From: Terrimonas_A sp051954695
GTDB taxonomy: Bacteria; Bacteroidota; Bacteroidia; Chitinophagales; Chitinophagaceae
DNA length: 64,000 nt
Direction of reading: 5' to 3'
NCBI GenBank assembly: GCA_051954695.1
Contig: JBQCHL010000011.1
Coordinates: forward strand, 124,001 to 188,000
This document shows, piece by piece, positions 18,321 to 25,807 of this stretch. The translations under genes and the position numbers were made by a program. How positions within the stretch are numbered: the stretch's first letter is position 1; each line of letters opens with the position of its first letter. Below the pieces are notes generated by a model. That model was not told where the DNA came from. It worked only from the letters and a program-made list of their open reading frames with translations, and made no database searches.

Positions 18321-18686
18321 ATGAAAACAGTTGTAAAAACCAAAAGTGTATATGAAAAGCCTTTACAAAAAGATGGCTGCCGCGTATTAATAGACAGGCT
18401 TTGGCCAAGAGGGTTAACAAAAGAAAGAGTGGCTTATAATAGCTGGGTGAAAGACCTGGCTCCAAGTACCAGCCTGCGAAAATGGTATGGCCATGCCCCC
18501 GAATTATGGGAAGATTTTCAAAAGCGTTACAAGGCGGAATTAAAAAAGAGTGATGCGGTTGAACCTTTTGTTGAAGAACATAAAGGTGATAAGGTGATCA
18601 CGCTGTTATATGCAGGTAAAGACCGGGAACATACGCATGCCCTGGTTTTGCAAACATATTTGCAGCATCAATTCGACAAAGATTGA
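18321..18686 (+). CDS. DUF488 family protein
   Basis: 121 residues. The signature RVLIDRLWPRGLTKERV and the central KWYGHAPELWEDFQKRY are typical of the short DUF488 group (YeaO-like). The later segment VITLLYAGKDREHTHALVL completes the fold. Biochemistry is unknown. Such proteins often appear beside haemoglobin-like or NO-detoxification genes. Here a shared operator-like palindrome directly upstream places it in the putative Rrf2 regulon. Confidence 0.85.
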   Translation: MKTVVKTKSVYEKPLQKDGCRVLIDRLWPRGLTKERVAYNSWVKDLAPSTSLRKWYGHAPELWEDFQKRYKAELKKSDAVEPFVEEHKGDKVITLLYAGKDREHTHALVLQTYLQHQFDKD

Positions 18687-18734
18687 TTGTTGAATATTAT
18701 ATAATGGCCAGAGTACGTTAGGTGGCCTGAGAAT

Positions 18735-18760
18735 AATAAAAGATATTTTTGTCTTTTATT
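18735..18760. promoter_or_regulatory. Operator-like inverted repeat before the Rrf2 gene
   Basis: AATAAAAGA and TCTTTTATT, nine-base arms in perfect complement, are separated by eight bases. Spacing and arms match the palindrome at 18274. Position fits autoregulation of the Rrf2 gene. Confidence 0.7.
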
Positions 18761-18773
18761 CATGATTCTGTCT

Positions 18774-18781
18774 TATTTTTG
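18774..18781 (+). promoter_or_regulatory. -7 box of the Rrf2 gene
   Basis: TATTTTTG matches TAnnTTTG, 18 bases before the ATG. TTTG at 18748-18751, inside the operator, could be the -33 element (22-base spacing). A bound repressor would block it. Confidence 0.55.
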
Positions 18782-18798
18782 CACTGTAAAAGAGATAA

Positions 18799-19230
18799 AT
18801 GTTTTCAAAGACTTGTGAATACGCCATCCGCGCCATGATCTTCATTGCACAAAAATCCAAAAATGGCAATAAGGTAGGTATCAAGGAAATAGCAAAGGGA
18901 GTTGATTCTCCTGAACACTATATCGCCAAGATCCTGCAGGAGTTGGGCAAGAAGGGGTTATTGTTATCCCTGAAAGGCCCCAATGGCGGTTTTTACCTGG
19001 ACAAGGAAACACTCGAATATTCACTGGCAGATATTGTGAAAGTGGTGGATGGCGACAAACTTTTTACCGGCTGCGGCCTTGGCCTGAAGCAATGTTCCGA
19101 AACGCATCCATGTCCTATACATCACGAGTTTAAATCGCTGCGGAAAGGCGTCCAGACAATGCTGGAGAAAGCAAAGCTGGGTGAGTTTACAGAAGAACTT
19201 GGCAAGCGATTGACCTTTTTGAAGAGGTAA
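18799..19230 (+). CDS. Rrf2 family transcriptional regulator, probable Fe-S sensor
   Basis: 143 residues. The winged-helix N-terminus starts FSKTCEYAIRAM, with KGVDSPEHYIAKILQEL as the recognition region and GGFYLDK in the wing. The effector region has three cysteines, GCGLGLKQCSETHPC (spacing C-x6-C-x5-C), the arrangement that holds an iron-sulfur cluster in NsrR and IscR. Neighbours are cbb3-type oxidase, truncated haemoglobin, RIC and hemerythrin genes, so nitric oxide or oxygen is the likely signal (inference). Inverted repeats upstream and before DUF488 are the probable binding sites. Confidence 0.88.
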   Translation: MFSKTCEYAIRAMIFIAQKSKNGNKVGIKEIAKGVDSPEHYIAKILQELGKKGLLLSLKGPNGGFYLDKETLEYSLADIVKVVDGDKLFTGCGLGLKQCSETHPCPIHHEFKSLRKGVQTMLEKAKLGEFTEELGKRLTFLKR

Positions 19231-19243
19231 ATTTTTTTGACTT

Positions 19244-19269
19244 AATAAAAGATAAAAAGGTATTAATAT
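19244..19269 (+). promoter_or_regulatory. Half-site of the AATAAAAGA operator before ccoN
   Basis: AATAAAAGA occurs exactly. After eight bases, TATTAATAT matches the second arm only poorly. It lies between the Rrf2 and ccoN genes, and could be a weaker site of the same regulator. Confidence 0.45.
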
Positions 19270-19277
19270 CCATAAAA

Positions 19278-21428
19278 ATGAAGCCGAACAAGTCATTAAA
19301 GCTGTTGCCACTGTTTCTTACCGGAATGCTGATGAATGCATTCCCCACCTTAGCCCAGGACGATGCGCCTTCTCATTTTTCTTTCAGTTATGCGGGGGCG
19401 CTTACCTGGGTGCTGTTTGCCGTGCTGCTCGTTGTTTTTTGCGCAGCACTGGTGCTGAAACAGAAAGTAAAAAACATTAGAGACAGCCGTAAAAGGAAAA
19501 CAGAAGAGGAACAGCAACGGCAACTGCAGCAACATCTCCGCAACCTGAACAGTAAACAGATCGGAGAGATCATAAATTATAGGAAGCTCCGTAGCTATAA
19601 TATGTTATTGCCCTTATTGCTGATCGCGGTCTATTCCCTTATGCCGGGGGAAAAATTATTGGCGCAAGGAACGAGTAAACCTGCAGGTTCGCTGCTGGGC
19701 GAGACGGGTATCCTTATTACCATTGTCCTCCTGCTGATCCCGATCCTTTTCGCAATTATTTTCCTGATCACAAAAGTGGTACATGCGCTGGACCAGACTA
19801 AGAAACGGCATAAACTGGAAGAAGCCGAAAAGCTGGCGGCCTATCTGCGTTCTTTGCCCGAAGAAGAAATAGATACTCAATTGAAAAGACGCAAAGCGGC
19901 ATTGGATTATCGTCTTACCAACCGCGAACTTTCAGGCAACCAGGCGCCAGAAGATGAAAAGGGTTTATTGCTGATCAACGACCAGGCAGGCCTGCCTATC
20001 GTTGCCCTTAAAAAGAAAGCACTTCCGCGCCCTAATATAGACCCTGCTTTATCCCGACTCATACTTTGGTATTTAGGCTGTGCTACTTTCTGGCTTTTAT
20101 TCGGTACCACCGTCGGCGAATATGTAGGGATAAAATTCGTAGCTCCTGATGCTGATCATGTGAGCTGGCTGAGTTTCGGGCGATTGCGCCCGGTTCATAC
20201 CAATGCCGTGTTCTGGGGATGGGCATCATTAGGTATGCTGGGGCTGGGTTATTATGTGGTCCCCCGTGTCAGCAACACTAAGCTTGCTAATATTAAATAT
20301 GGATGGTACGCATTATGGCTGATCAATGCAGCAGTTATCCTGGGTACTATCTGCCTGATGGCAGGTATTAATAATGGTGGTGGAGAATACAGGGAATACA
20401 TCTGGCCGGTGATGCTACTGTTTGCTGTTGGGATCATATTGACACTTGTCATTTTTTTGCAGACCATTGCCCACCGCACCACAAAAGAGATCTATATCTC
20501 GAACTGGTATATTGTTGCAGCGATCATCTTCGCCATCGTGATCACATTAGTGGCATATATCCCTTACTGGCAAAATGGCCTGGGTGAAACTATTGTGCAG
20601 GGTTATTATATGCACCAGGGGGTTGGCATGTGGTTCATGCTTTTTACATTGGGTATTGTTTACTACTTCCTGCCTCAGCAGCTCAACAAACCTATCTACT
20701 CTTACAGTCTTGGTATACTTGCTTTCTGGACACAGATACTGTTCTATACCCTGATCGGTACTCACCACTTTGTATTCAGTTCAATTCCCTGGTGGTTGCA
20801 AACTGTGGCTATCGTAGGCAGTGCCGGCATGGCAATACCTGTTATTGCCGGCACCACCAATTTCATCATGACTTTTAAAGGTGCATGGTATAAGATCAAA
20901 GACAGTTATACACTCCCTTTCTTCCTTGTAGGTGTCATCTTTTATTTCACCGGCTCCATGCAGGGAACGGCAGAAGCATTCCGAAGCACCAATCTTATAT
21001 GGCATTTTACCGATTTCACGGTAGCGCATTCACACCTGACCATGTATGGTATCATTTGCTTTTTCTTATGGGCAGGAATCTATGCTGTTATACCGCGGCT
21101 GACAGGTAAGGAGGCGCCACAAATTACCATTGGTGCACATTTCTGGCTGGCTTTGATCGGGCTGATGTTCTATACCGTTCCGCTGATGTATGGCAGCACA
21201 CTGAAAGGATTACTATGGATGGAAGGCAAGCCCTTTATTGACGGCGTGATAAAGATGGCTCCTTACTGGTTGTGGCGTGCTATAGGTGGAAGCCTGATGT
21301 GGTTGTCGCACCTGTTCTTTGCTTACAATATGTATAAAATGATGGTGGCAAAACCTGTAGTGGATGTACGGGAAACAGCCATTCAAAAACTCAGCGGATC
21401 AACTGCTTCAACTCATTCAATTGTATAA
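19278..21428 (+). CDS. ccoN: cbb3-type cytochrome c oxidase subunit I with long N-terminal extension
   Basis: Catalytic subunit of a C-family haem-copper oxidase. The core starts near residue 254 (LSRLILWYLG). It has GRLRPVHTNAV (haem b His), YYMHQGVG (CuB His) with Tyr in LFYTLIGTHH (CuB His pair), and DFTVAHSHLTMYG (haem ligands). The Tyr aligns with the cross-linked Tyr of CcoN, favouring O2 reduction; cbb3 enzymes can also reduce NO. The first about 250 residues are extra: a signal-like segment ending at TLAQ, about three more membrane helices and basic, coiled stretches. That extension is unusual, and I cannot name it. It heads the oxidase operon. Confidence 0.85.
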   Translation: MKPNKSLKLLPLFLTGMLMNAFPTLAQDDAPSHFSFSYAGALTWVLFAVLLVVFCAALVLKQKVKNIRDSRKRKTEEEQQRQLQQHLRNLNSKQIGEIINYRKLRSYNMLLPLLLIAVYSLMPGEKLLAQGTSKPAGSLLGETGILITIVLLLIPILFAIIFLITKVVHALDQTKKRHKLEEAEKLAAYLRSLPEEEIDTQLKRRKAALDYRLTNRELSGNQAPEDEKGLLLINDQAGLPIVALKKKALPRPNIDPALSRLILWYLGCATFWLLFGTTVGEYVGIKFVAPDADHVSWLSFGRLRPVHTNAVFWGWASLGMLGLGYYVVPRVSNTKLANIKYGWYALWLINAAVILGTICLMAGINNGGGEYREYIWPVMLLFAVGIILTLVIFLQTIAHRTTKEIYISNWYIVAAIIFAIVITLVAYIPYWQNGLGETIVQGYYMHQGVGMWFMLFTLGIVYYFLPQQLNKPIYSYSLGILAFWTQILFYTLIGTHHFVFSSIPWWLQTVAIVGSAGMAIPVIAGTTNFIMTFKGAWYKIKDSYTLPFFLVGVIFYFTGSMQGTAEAFRSTNLIWHFTDFTVAHSHLTMYGIICFFLWAGIYAVIPRLTGKEAPQITIGAHFWLALIGLMFYTVPLMYGSTLKGLLWMEGKPFIDGVIKMAPYWLWRAIGGSLMWLSHLFFAYNMYKMMVAKPVVDVRETAIQKLSGSTASTHSIV

Positions 21429-21446
21429 ATATCATTTGCTCAGAAT

Positions 21447-22451
21447 ATGGAACTATTCGATAATCATAAAAAACTTTTCGGCACTGCGGCACTGTTCTTT
21501 GTAGGACTGACCGTGCTGGTAGCTGTTATGCCTGCTATCCGTAATCAAAACATGAACCAGCCATTACCCGGTGCTGAACCCCTGAGTGCTGATGCAATAA
21601 AAGGAAAAGCATTATTCGTTGCCAATGGCTGCGTGGCTTGCCATACACAACAGGTCAGGAATATAGATATGGATAAAACCTGGGGATCGCGCCCAAGCCT
21701 TGCAGCCGATTATGCTGATATCCGCCGCACTGACCTGTGGCGCAATACTGCTACGCTGATGGGCACAGAACGCACCGGTCCTGATCTGACCGATATCGGC
21801 AACAGGCAACCCAGTAAAGACTGGAACCTGGTGCACCTGTATAATCCACGCATTGTAGTAAAAGAATCCATTATGCCGGCCTATCCCTGGCTGTTCGCTG
21901 TTAAAAAGGAACCGTCCAAATCAGATGTAGTAGTCAATGTACCTGCAGAATATCTCGATGGACAGGAAGGCAAAGTGGTGGCTACCCGGGATGCAATGTA
22001 CCTGATCGCTTACCTGCAATCGCTTAAACAAACAAAATTGCCGGATGGCACTGCTGCGCCGGCTTTCCTGTATAAAAAGGAAGAAAAGAAGACAGCAGGT
22101 GCGGCTGCTGGTACAGAGCCGGATGGCCAGGCAATATTTACTGCTAACTGCCAAAGTTGCCATCAGGCAAATGGCGAGGGTTTACCCGGAGCCTTCCCTC
22201 CATTAAAAGGAAGTTCAGTTGTGCTGGGTGATAACCTCGAAATGTATGTGGACATCATCATGAACGGATATGATGCAAAAGCTGAATTTGGAGTAATGCC
22301 GCCGGTTGGTACCAATATGCAGTTTACCGAACATGAGGTGGCTGCGCTGATCAATTACGAACGCACAAGCTGGGGCAACAACGGCAAAAAAGTTACACCG
22401 GAAGAAGTAAAAAAGATCGTGGATTTTGTAAAACTAAAAGCAGCTGAATAA
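21447..22451 (+). CDS. ccoO: CcoO-like cytochrome c fused to a second cytochrome c domain
   Basis: 334 residues. One N-terminal membrane anchor is followed by a CcoO domain with CVACH at residue 62, RTGPDL, and MPAYPW with the axial Met. From about residue 225 there is a second c-type domain with CQSCH at about 235 and a VMPPVG Met ligand. Ordinary cbb3 operons encode CcoO and a separate dihaem CcoP. No ccoP is nearby, so the second domain may replace it as electron entry. It starts 18 bp after ccoN; the next gene's ATG overlaps its stop by one base. Confidence 0.88.
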   Translation: MELFDNHKKLFGTAALFFVGLTVLVAVMPAIRNQNMNQPLPGAEPLSADAIKGKALFVANGCVACHTQQVRNIDMDKTWGSRPSLAADYADIRRTDLWRNTATLMGTERTGPDLTDIGNRQPSKDWNLVHLYNPRIVVKESIMPAYPWLFAVKKEPSKSDVVVNVPAEYLDGQEGKVVATRDAMYLIAYLQSLKQTKLPDGTAAPAFLYKKEEKKTAGAAAGTEPDGQAIFTANCQSCHQANGEGLPGAFPPLKGSSVVLGDNLEMYVDIIMNGYDAKAEFGVMPPVGTNMQFTEHEVAALINYERTSWGNNGKKVTPEEVKKIVDFVKLKAAE

Positions 22452-22711
22452 TGAAAAAGTTATTTTTAATAGCGTTTCTGCTGTTCAATGTATTATGGGT
22501 AATGGCCTGCCCGGTGTGTGAGCGTAACCAGCCAAAAGTATTGAGAGGTATTACACATGGTGCGGGGCCCGACAGCAGATGGGATTATGTGATCGTATGG
22601 GCAACAGTTGCGATAGTACTGTTTACTCTTTTCTTCTCCATAAAATGGTTGATACGTCCTGGTGAAAGATCAGACAGGCATATTAAACGATTCATTTTAA
22701 ATAACGAATAA
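22451..22711 (+). CDS. Small membrane protein with CPVC motif in the oxidase operon
   Basis: 86 residues. A signal-like start (KKLFLIAFLLFNVLWVMA) runs into CPVCERNQP, a thioredoxin-like C-x2-C. One membrane helix (IVWATVAIVLFTLFFSIKWL) and a basic tail follow. I know no named family. The CPVC pair just outside the membrane could handle copper or haem thiols, which is only a guess from context. It overlaps the upstream stop by one base and is followed one base later by the next gene, so it is part of the oxidase operon. Confidence 0.65.
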   Translation: MKKLFLIAFLLFNVLWVMACPVCERNQPKVLRGITHGAGPDSRWDYVIVWATVAIVLFTLFFSIKWLIRPGERSDRHIKRFILNNE

Positions 22712-22712
22712 G

Positions 22713-23120
22713 ATGAGTGATAAAAGCACCATATTCATTTTTATAGACGATGAAACCAGGCCTGTTGCCGAACTGAAATCGCCGGTAAGCTTTGACCTGG
22801 ATACCCGTAAACTGGCAGATGGCGAACATGTGCTGAAGATCGTGAGCAAAGACCCGACAGGCAAGGAAGGGATCCGGAAAATACCCTTCGTTGTGCGGAA
22901 TGGCCCGGCTATTGCCATTGAAGGGATAAAGGAACATGCCGTTGTAGATGGTATATTGCCCTTAATGATCAACGCTTATGGTAAAGGTGATCAGAAATCC
23001 TTCCTGATCTCAGGCAGTGAAACACCACAAAGCATTCCCTGGTGGGTATGGACGCTTATCATTGGTTTTGCCGGATGGGCATTATATTACATGTTCCGTT
23101 ATTTTTCAATAGGACAATAA
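22713..23120 (+). CDS. Tail-anchored Ig-like protein in the oxidase operon
   Basis: 135 residues, family not recognised. The first about 100 residues look like a beta-sandwich (FDLDTRKLADGEHVLKIVSKDPTGKEGIRKIPF resembles Ig-like/FN3 strands). A C-terminal membrane helix (WWVWTLIIGFAGWALYYMF) follows. No signal peptide, so the soluble part may face the cytoplasm as a tail-anchored protein. Tight spacing to both neighbours supports a role with the oxidase, perhaps assembly. Confidence 0.6.
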   Translation: MSDKSTIFIFIDDETRPVAELKSPVSFDLDTRKLADGEHVLKIVSKDPTGKEGIRKIPFVVRNGPAIAIEGIKEHAVVDGILPLMINAYGKGDQKSFLISGSETPQSIPWWVWTLIIGFAGWALYYMFRYFSIGQ

Positions 23121-23125
23121 AAACT

Positions 23126-23521
23126 ATGAGTGAAAAAAAAGATATAACAACAATAGAGGATATCAAATTACTGGTGGATACCTTTTATGGAAAGATCAGG
23201 GTTGATCTTTTACTGGGCGGAATATTTAATGGTGTTATCAAAGACCGATGGCCTGAACACCTGGAAAAAATGTATCGTTTCTGGCAAACGGTATTATTGG
23301 ATGAGCATACCTATTTCGGAAGCCCTTTTCCTCCGCATGCCGAATTGCCCGTGGAACAAAAACATTTTGATGCATGGTTAAAACTATGGTATGAAACCAT
23401 TGATGAACATTTTGCCGGTGCAAAAGCTGATGAAGCTAAATGGCGGGGTGATAAAATGGCCGTTATGTTCCTTTCCAAGATCGAATATTACCGCAACAAT
23501 TCAGCGAGGCCTCTATTATGA
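23126..23521 (+). CDS. Group III truncated haemoglobin
   Basis: 131 residues from the ATG at 23126; the longer frame starting at 23042 lies inside the previous gene. Group III (trHbP) features: LVDTFYGKIRVD with the B10 Tyr, FWQTVLL, and LPVEQKHFDAWLKLW with the proximal His. Family members bind O2 and NO tightly; NO dioxygenation or peroxide chemistry has been proposed. Its stop overlaps the next gene by four bases. It fits the NO-response theme of the cluster. Confidence 0.9.
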   Translation: MSEKKDITTIEDIKLLVDTFYGKIRVDLLLGGIFNGVIKDRWPEHLEKMYRFWQTVLLDEHTYFGSPFPPHAELPVEQKHFDAWLKLWYETIDEHFAGAKADEAKWRGDKMAVMFLSKIEYYRNNSARPLL

Positions 23522-23958
23522 ACACAACTATAAAGCAACCCGTGGCTATAGCCTGCATGTTTACCTGGATCGGGTTTGTATGTGCGATCAGTTTTATGGA
23601 AGCCTGGTTGAAATTCCGGGCGCCTGGTGTAACGCTTCCGATCGGTTTAGGGATCGGCAGGCTGGTATTCGGCGCACTTAATAAAGTTGAATGGGTGTTT
23701 GCTATAGTTGTTTGCGTAAGTGCTTTAATGTACCGAAGATCTATGTTTACAGTGCCAGCTATTTCATTGCTCATCATTGTAGCTATTCTTCTATTACAGA
23801 CAATATGGTTGCTGCCTGCATTGGACGCAAGGGCAGAGCAGTATATCCAGGCGCAGCCTGTGGCACCGTCTAAGTTGCATATCTGGTTTGTAGGGATGGA
23901 ATTGCTCAAGGTAACCTGTCTTTTCATTACCGCAACATCTCTTTTTAAACAATCATAA
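23518..23958 (+). CDS. Four-helix membrane protein of unknown function
   Basis: 146 residues with four hydrophobic helices, around residues 9-28, 42-66, 76-97 and 120-140. FCAISFMEAWLKFRAP-like sequence after helix 1 and WLLPALDARA between helices 3 and 4 carry the polar conserved-looking residues. I see a loose likeness to small DUF4149/TMEM205-type proteins but do not claim it. It overlaps the haemoglobin gene by four bases and precedes ric by 12, so it is co-expressed with both. Confidence 0.65.
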   Translation: MNTTIKQPVAIACMFTWIGFVCAISFMEAWLKFRAPGVTLPIGLGIGRLVFGALNKVEWVFAIVVCVSALMYRRSMFTVPAISLLIIVAILLLQTIWLLPALDARAEQYIQAQPVAPSKLHIWFVGMELLKVTCLFITATSLFKQS

Positions 23959-23970
23959 AAACATAATAAA

Positions 23971-24705
23971 ATGACAATTTCAAAAGAAAATATAGTCGGT
24001 CTTGTGGTGGCGGACGACTTCCGCACCGCCGGTATATTTGAACAGGCGGGTATCGACTTCTGTTGTAATGGTAACCGCACTATTGAAGCAGCTTGTAATG
24101 AGAAGAAGTTATCAGTAGATGAACTGATCGGGCAGTTGCAGCAAACAGTGAATACACTTCCCCCTACTGAAGAGGCGATCAGCGATTATCAATCCTGGCC
24201 TTTAGATCTGCTGGCCGATTTCATCGAGAAGAAGCATCACCGGTATGTGACTACACAGATACCCGTTATACAATCGTTTCTCGAAAAGATCGTAAGGGTG
24301 CATGGCGGCAGGCATCCGGAACTGGCAGAGATAAAAACACATTTCGATGCCTGTGCAGGTGAACTGGCCATGCATATGAAAAAGGAAGAATTAATGGTAT
24401 TCCCTTTCATCCGCAAAATGGTACAAGCAAAGCAGGCAGGGTCAACAGAAGTAGCGGCAACACCTTTTGGTACAGTGCAAAACCCTATACGTGTAATGAT
24501 GCATGAACATGATACCGAAGGTGAACGTTTCAGGAAGATCAAGGAATTGAGTAACCAGTACAATGCGCCTGCAGATGGCTGCAATACTTATAAAGCGGCT
24601 TTCGCTACCTTGAAAGACTTCGAAGACGATCTGCATCTTCATATTCACCTTGAAAACAATATTCTTTTTCCTAAATCCATTGAACTGGAAAAATCCTTTG
24701 CTTAA
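23971..24705 (+). CDS. ric: Iron-sulfur cluster repair di-iron protein RIC (YtfE/ScdA)
   Basis: 244 residues. The N-terminal ScdA domain begins KENIVGLVVADDFRTAGIFEQAGIDFCCNGNRT with the family's Cys pair. The hemerythrin-like domain supplies His/Glu ligands in KKHHRYV, RVHGGRH, LAMHMKKEELMVFP, MMHEHDTEGE and HIHLENNILFP. RIC repairs or delivers iron for Fe-S centres after NO or peroxide damage; NO reduction has also been shown for YtfE. It lies in the oxidase/haemoglobin operon, six bases before a second hemerythrin gene. Confidence 0.95.
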   Translation: MTISKENIVGLVVADDFRTAGIFEQAGIDFCCNGNRTIEAACNEKKLSVDELIGQLQQTVNTLPPTEEAISDYQSWPLDLLADFIEKKHHRYVTTQIPVIQSFLEKIVRVHGGRHPELAEIKTHFDACAGELAMHMKKEELMVFPFIRKMVQAKQAGSTEVAATPFGTVQNPIRVMMHEHDTEGERFRKIKELSNQYNAPADGCNTYKAAFATLKDFEDDLHLHIHLENNILFPKSIELEKSFA

Positions 24706-24711
24706 TCAACA

Positions 24712-25173
24712 ATGAGAAGACATGAAAGCATAGTCGCTCTTTCGAGGGATCATCATTTTGGGTTATTGTTTTGCTGGAAGATAAGGCAGGGAATAAAAAA
24801 ACAAGTACCGGCTGAAAGGATAAAGCCTTATGTAAAATATTTCTGGACCAGCCATCTGCAACAGCATTTTGAAGAAGAAGAAGCATTGCTGTTTACCGCA
24901 TTGCAGGATAACCTGGTAGCACAAGCCATATTTGAACACGATCACATAAAGCAGTTAGTGGGAGCTATTGCAAATACTGCATCCTTTCAGCCGGACCAAT
25001 TCCGGGCATTAGCTGATGCACTGGACAAACATATCCGTTTTGAAGAAAGGATCCTGTTCCCATATATCGAAGAAACCCTTTCAGAGGAGAATCTCACCCA
25101 GTTGGGGAAACGATTGAAGCAAATACATCCAACGGATGGGCAGGATAATTATCCTGATGAATTTTGGGTTTGA
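24712..25173 (+). CDS. Hemerythrin domain protein
   Basis: 153 residues, one four-helix hemerythrin-like domain. Putative di-iron ligands: SRDHHFGL, HLQQHFEEEEALLF, FEHDHIKQL and LDKHIRFEERILFPYIE. Single-domain members bind O2 or NO or sense them. The six-base gap to ric and the same theme suggest joint action in nitrosative stress. It seems to end the operon, as a palindrome and new promoter follow within 70 bp. Confidence 0.88.
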   Translation: MRRHESIVALSRDHHFGLLFCWKIRQGIKKQVPAERIKPYVKYFWTSHLQQHFEEEEALLFTALQDNLVAQAIFEHDHIKQLVGAIANTASFQPDQFRALADALDKHIRFEERILFPYIEETLSEENLTQLGKRLKQIHPTDGQDNYPDEFWV

Positions 25174-25220
25174 GAAGGCACCGGTTTTGTGTAAAAAATT
25201 AATTACGCGGGGCTCATATT

Positions 25221-25243
25221 GTTAGGAATCCTAACTATATTTG
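25221..25243 (+). promoter_or_regulatory. Palindromic operator abutting a -7 box
   Basis: GTTAGGA-A-TCCTAAC (seven-base perfect arms, 25221-25235) is followed at once by TATATTTG (25236-25243), a full TAnnTTTG match, 37 bases before the thioredoxin-like gene. A protein on the palindrome would block RNA polymerase. The MarR-like protein three genes downstream is the obvious candidate. Confidence 0.7.
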
Positions 25244-25280
25244 AATTGTCAATAGTCTTGTAAACCTAAAACAACGAAAA

Positions 25281-25514
25281 ATGAAAAAGTCAGTTTTTTA
25301 CCATGCAGGCTGTCCTGTTTGTGTTAGTGCCGAACACGATATCATCGAATTGATCGGAAAATCCAATGTAGAGGTCGTTCATCTTGGCGAAGACAGGGAC
25401 AGGATCAGCGAAGCTGAAAGCGCAGGAATCAGATCTGTGCCTGCCCTGGTAACTCCCGCGGGAAATGTATTACATATTAACTTTGGGGCATCCCTTGCCG
25501 ATGTAAAAGGATAA
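25281..25514 (+). CDS. Small thioredoxin-like protein with CPVC
   Basis: 77 residues with FYHAGCPVCVSAE near the start and the cis-Pro loop SVPALVTPAGNVLHINFG. It is a minimal thioredoxin/glutaredoxin fold with a C-x2-C redox centre at residues 11-14, cytoplasmic. First gene of a short operon (82-residue protein, MarR-like regulator, AAA ATPase) behind the operator at 25221. It may be a thiol reductant or sensor partner of the regulator. Confidence 0.75.
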   Translation: MKKSVFYHAGCPVCVSAEHDIIELIGKSNVEVVHLGEDRDRISEAESAGIRSVPALVTPAGNVLHINFGASLADVKG

Positions 25515-25555
25515 CTGGTATTATTGAAATACAGGGATGCATTAATTTTAAGTAT

Positions 25556-25804
25556 ATGGATATTCGAACTACTCTTTCGGTAAACGAAACATTCCTGGAG
25601 ATCCTGAAGAATTGCCAGGAACAGAAAACAAAGGCAGCCATGCTTTTGGATTCAGAGGGGATAGTAAGGGTGGAGGGATTGATCAAAGAGATATGTTTAA
25701 CTTCTCCGAACCCATACCTGGAATTGGAAAGTGGGACGAAAGTCGTATTAAAGACGATCATTGCGATAAACGGCATTTTCTCACCTTCCTATTCTGAGTG
25801 CTAA
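25556..25804 (+). CDS. Hypothetical 82-residue protein
   Basis: Not recognised. The N-terminal half is helical and charged (NETFLEILKNCQEQKTKAAML). The second half looks like a small beta-barrel (RVEGLIKEICLTSPNPYLELESGTKVVLKTIIAINGIF), and resembles how short RNA- or ligand-binding folds look. It ends three bases before the MarR-like gene, so its place in the operon supports it being real. Confidence 0.55.
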   Translation: MDIRTTLSVNETFLEILKNCQEQKTKAAMLLDSEGIVRVEGLIKEICLTSPNPYLELESGTKVVLKTIIAINGIFSPSYSEC

Positions 25805-25807
25805 AGG

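Noticed and set aside
19278..21428. Nitric oxide reductase NorB/qNor
   Set aside because: The Tyr near the CuB helix and the neighbouring CcoO-like protein favour a cbb3-type oxidase, although an NO-reducing activity remains possible.
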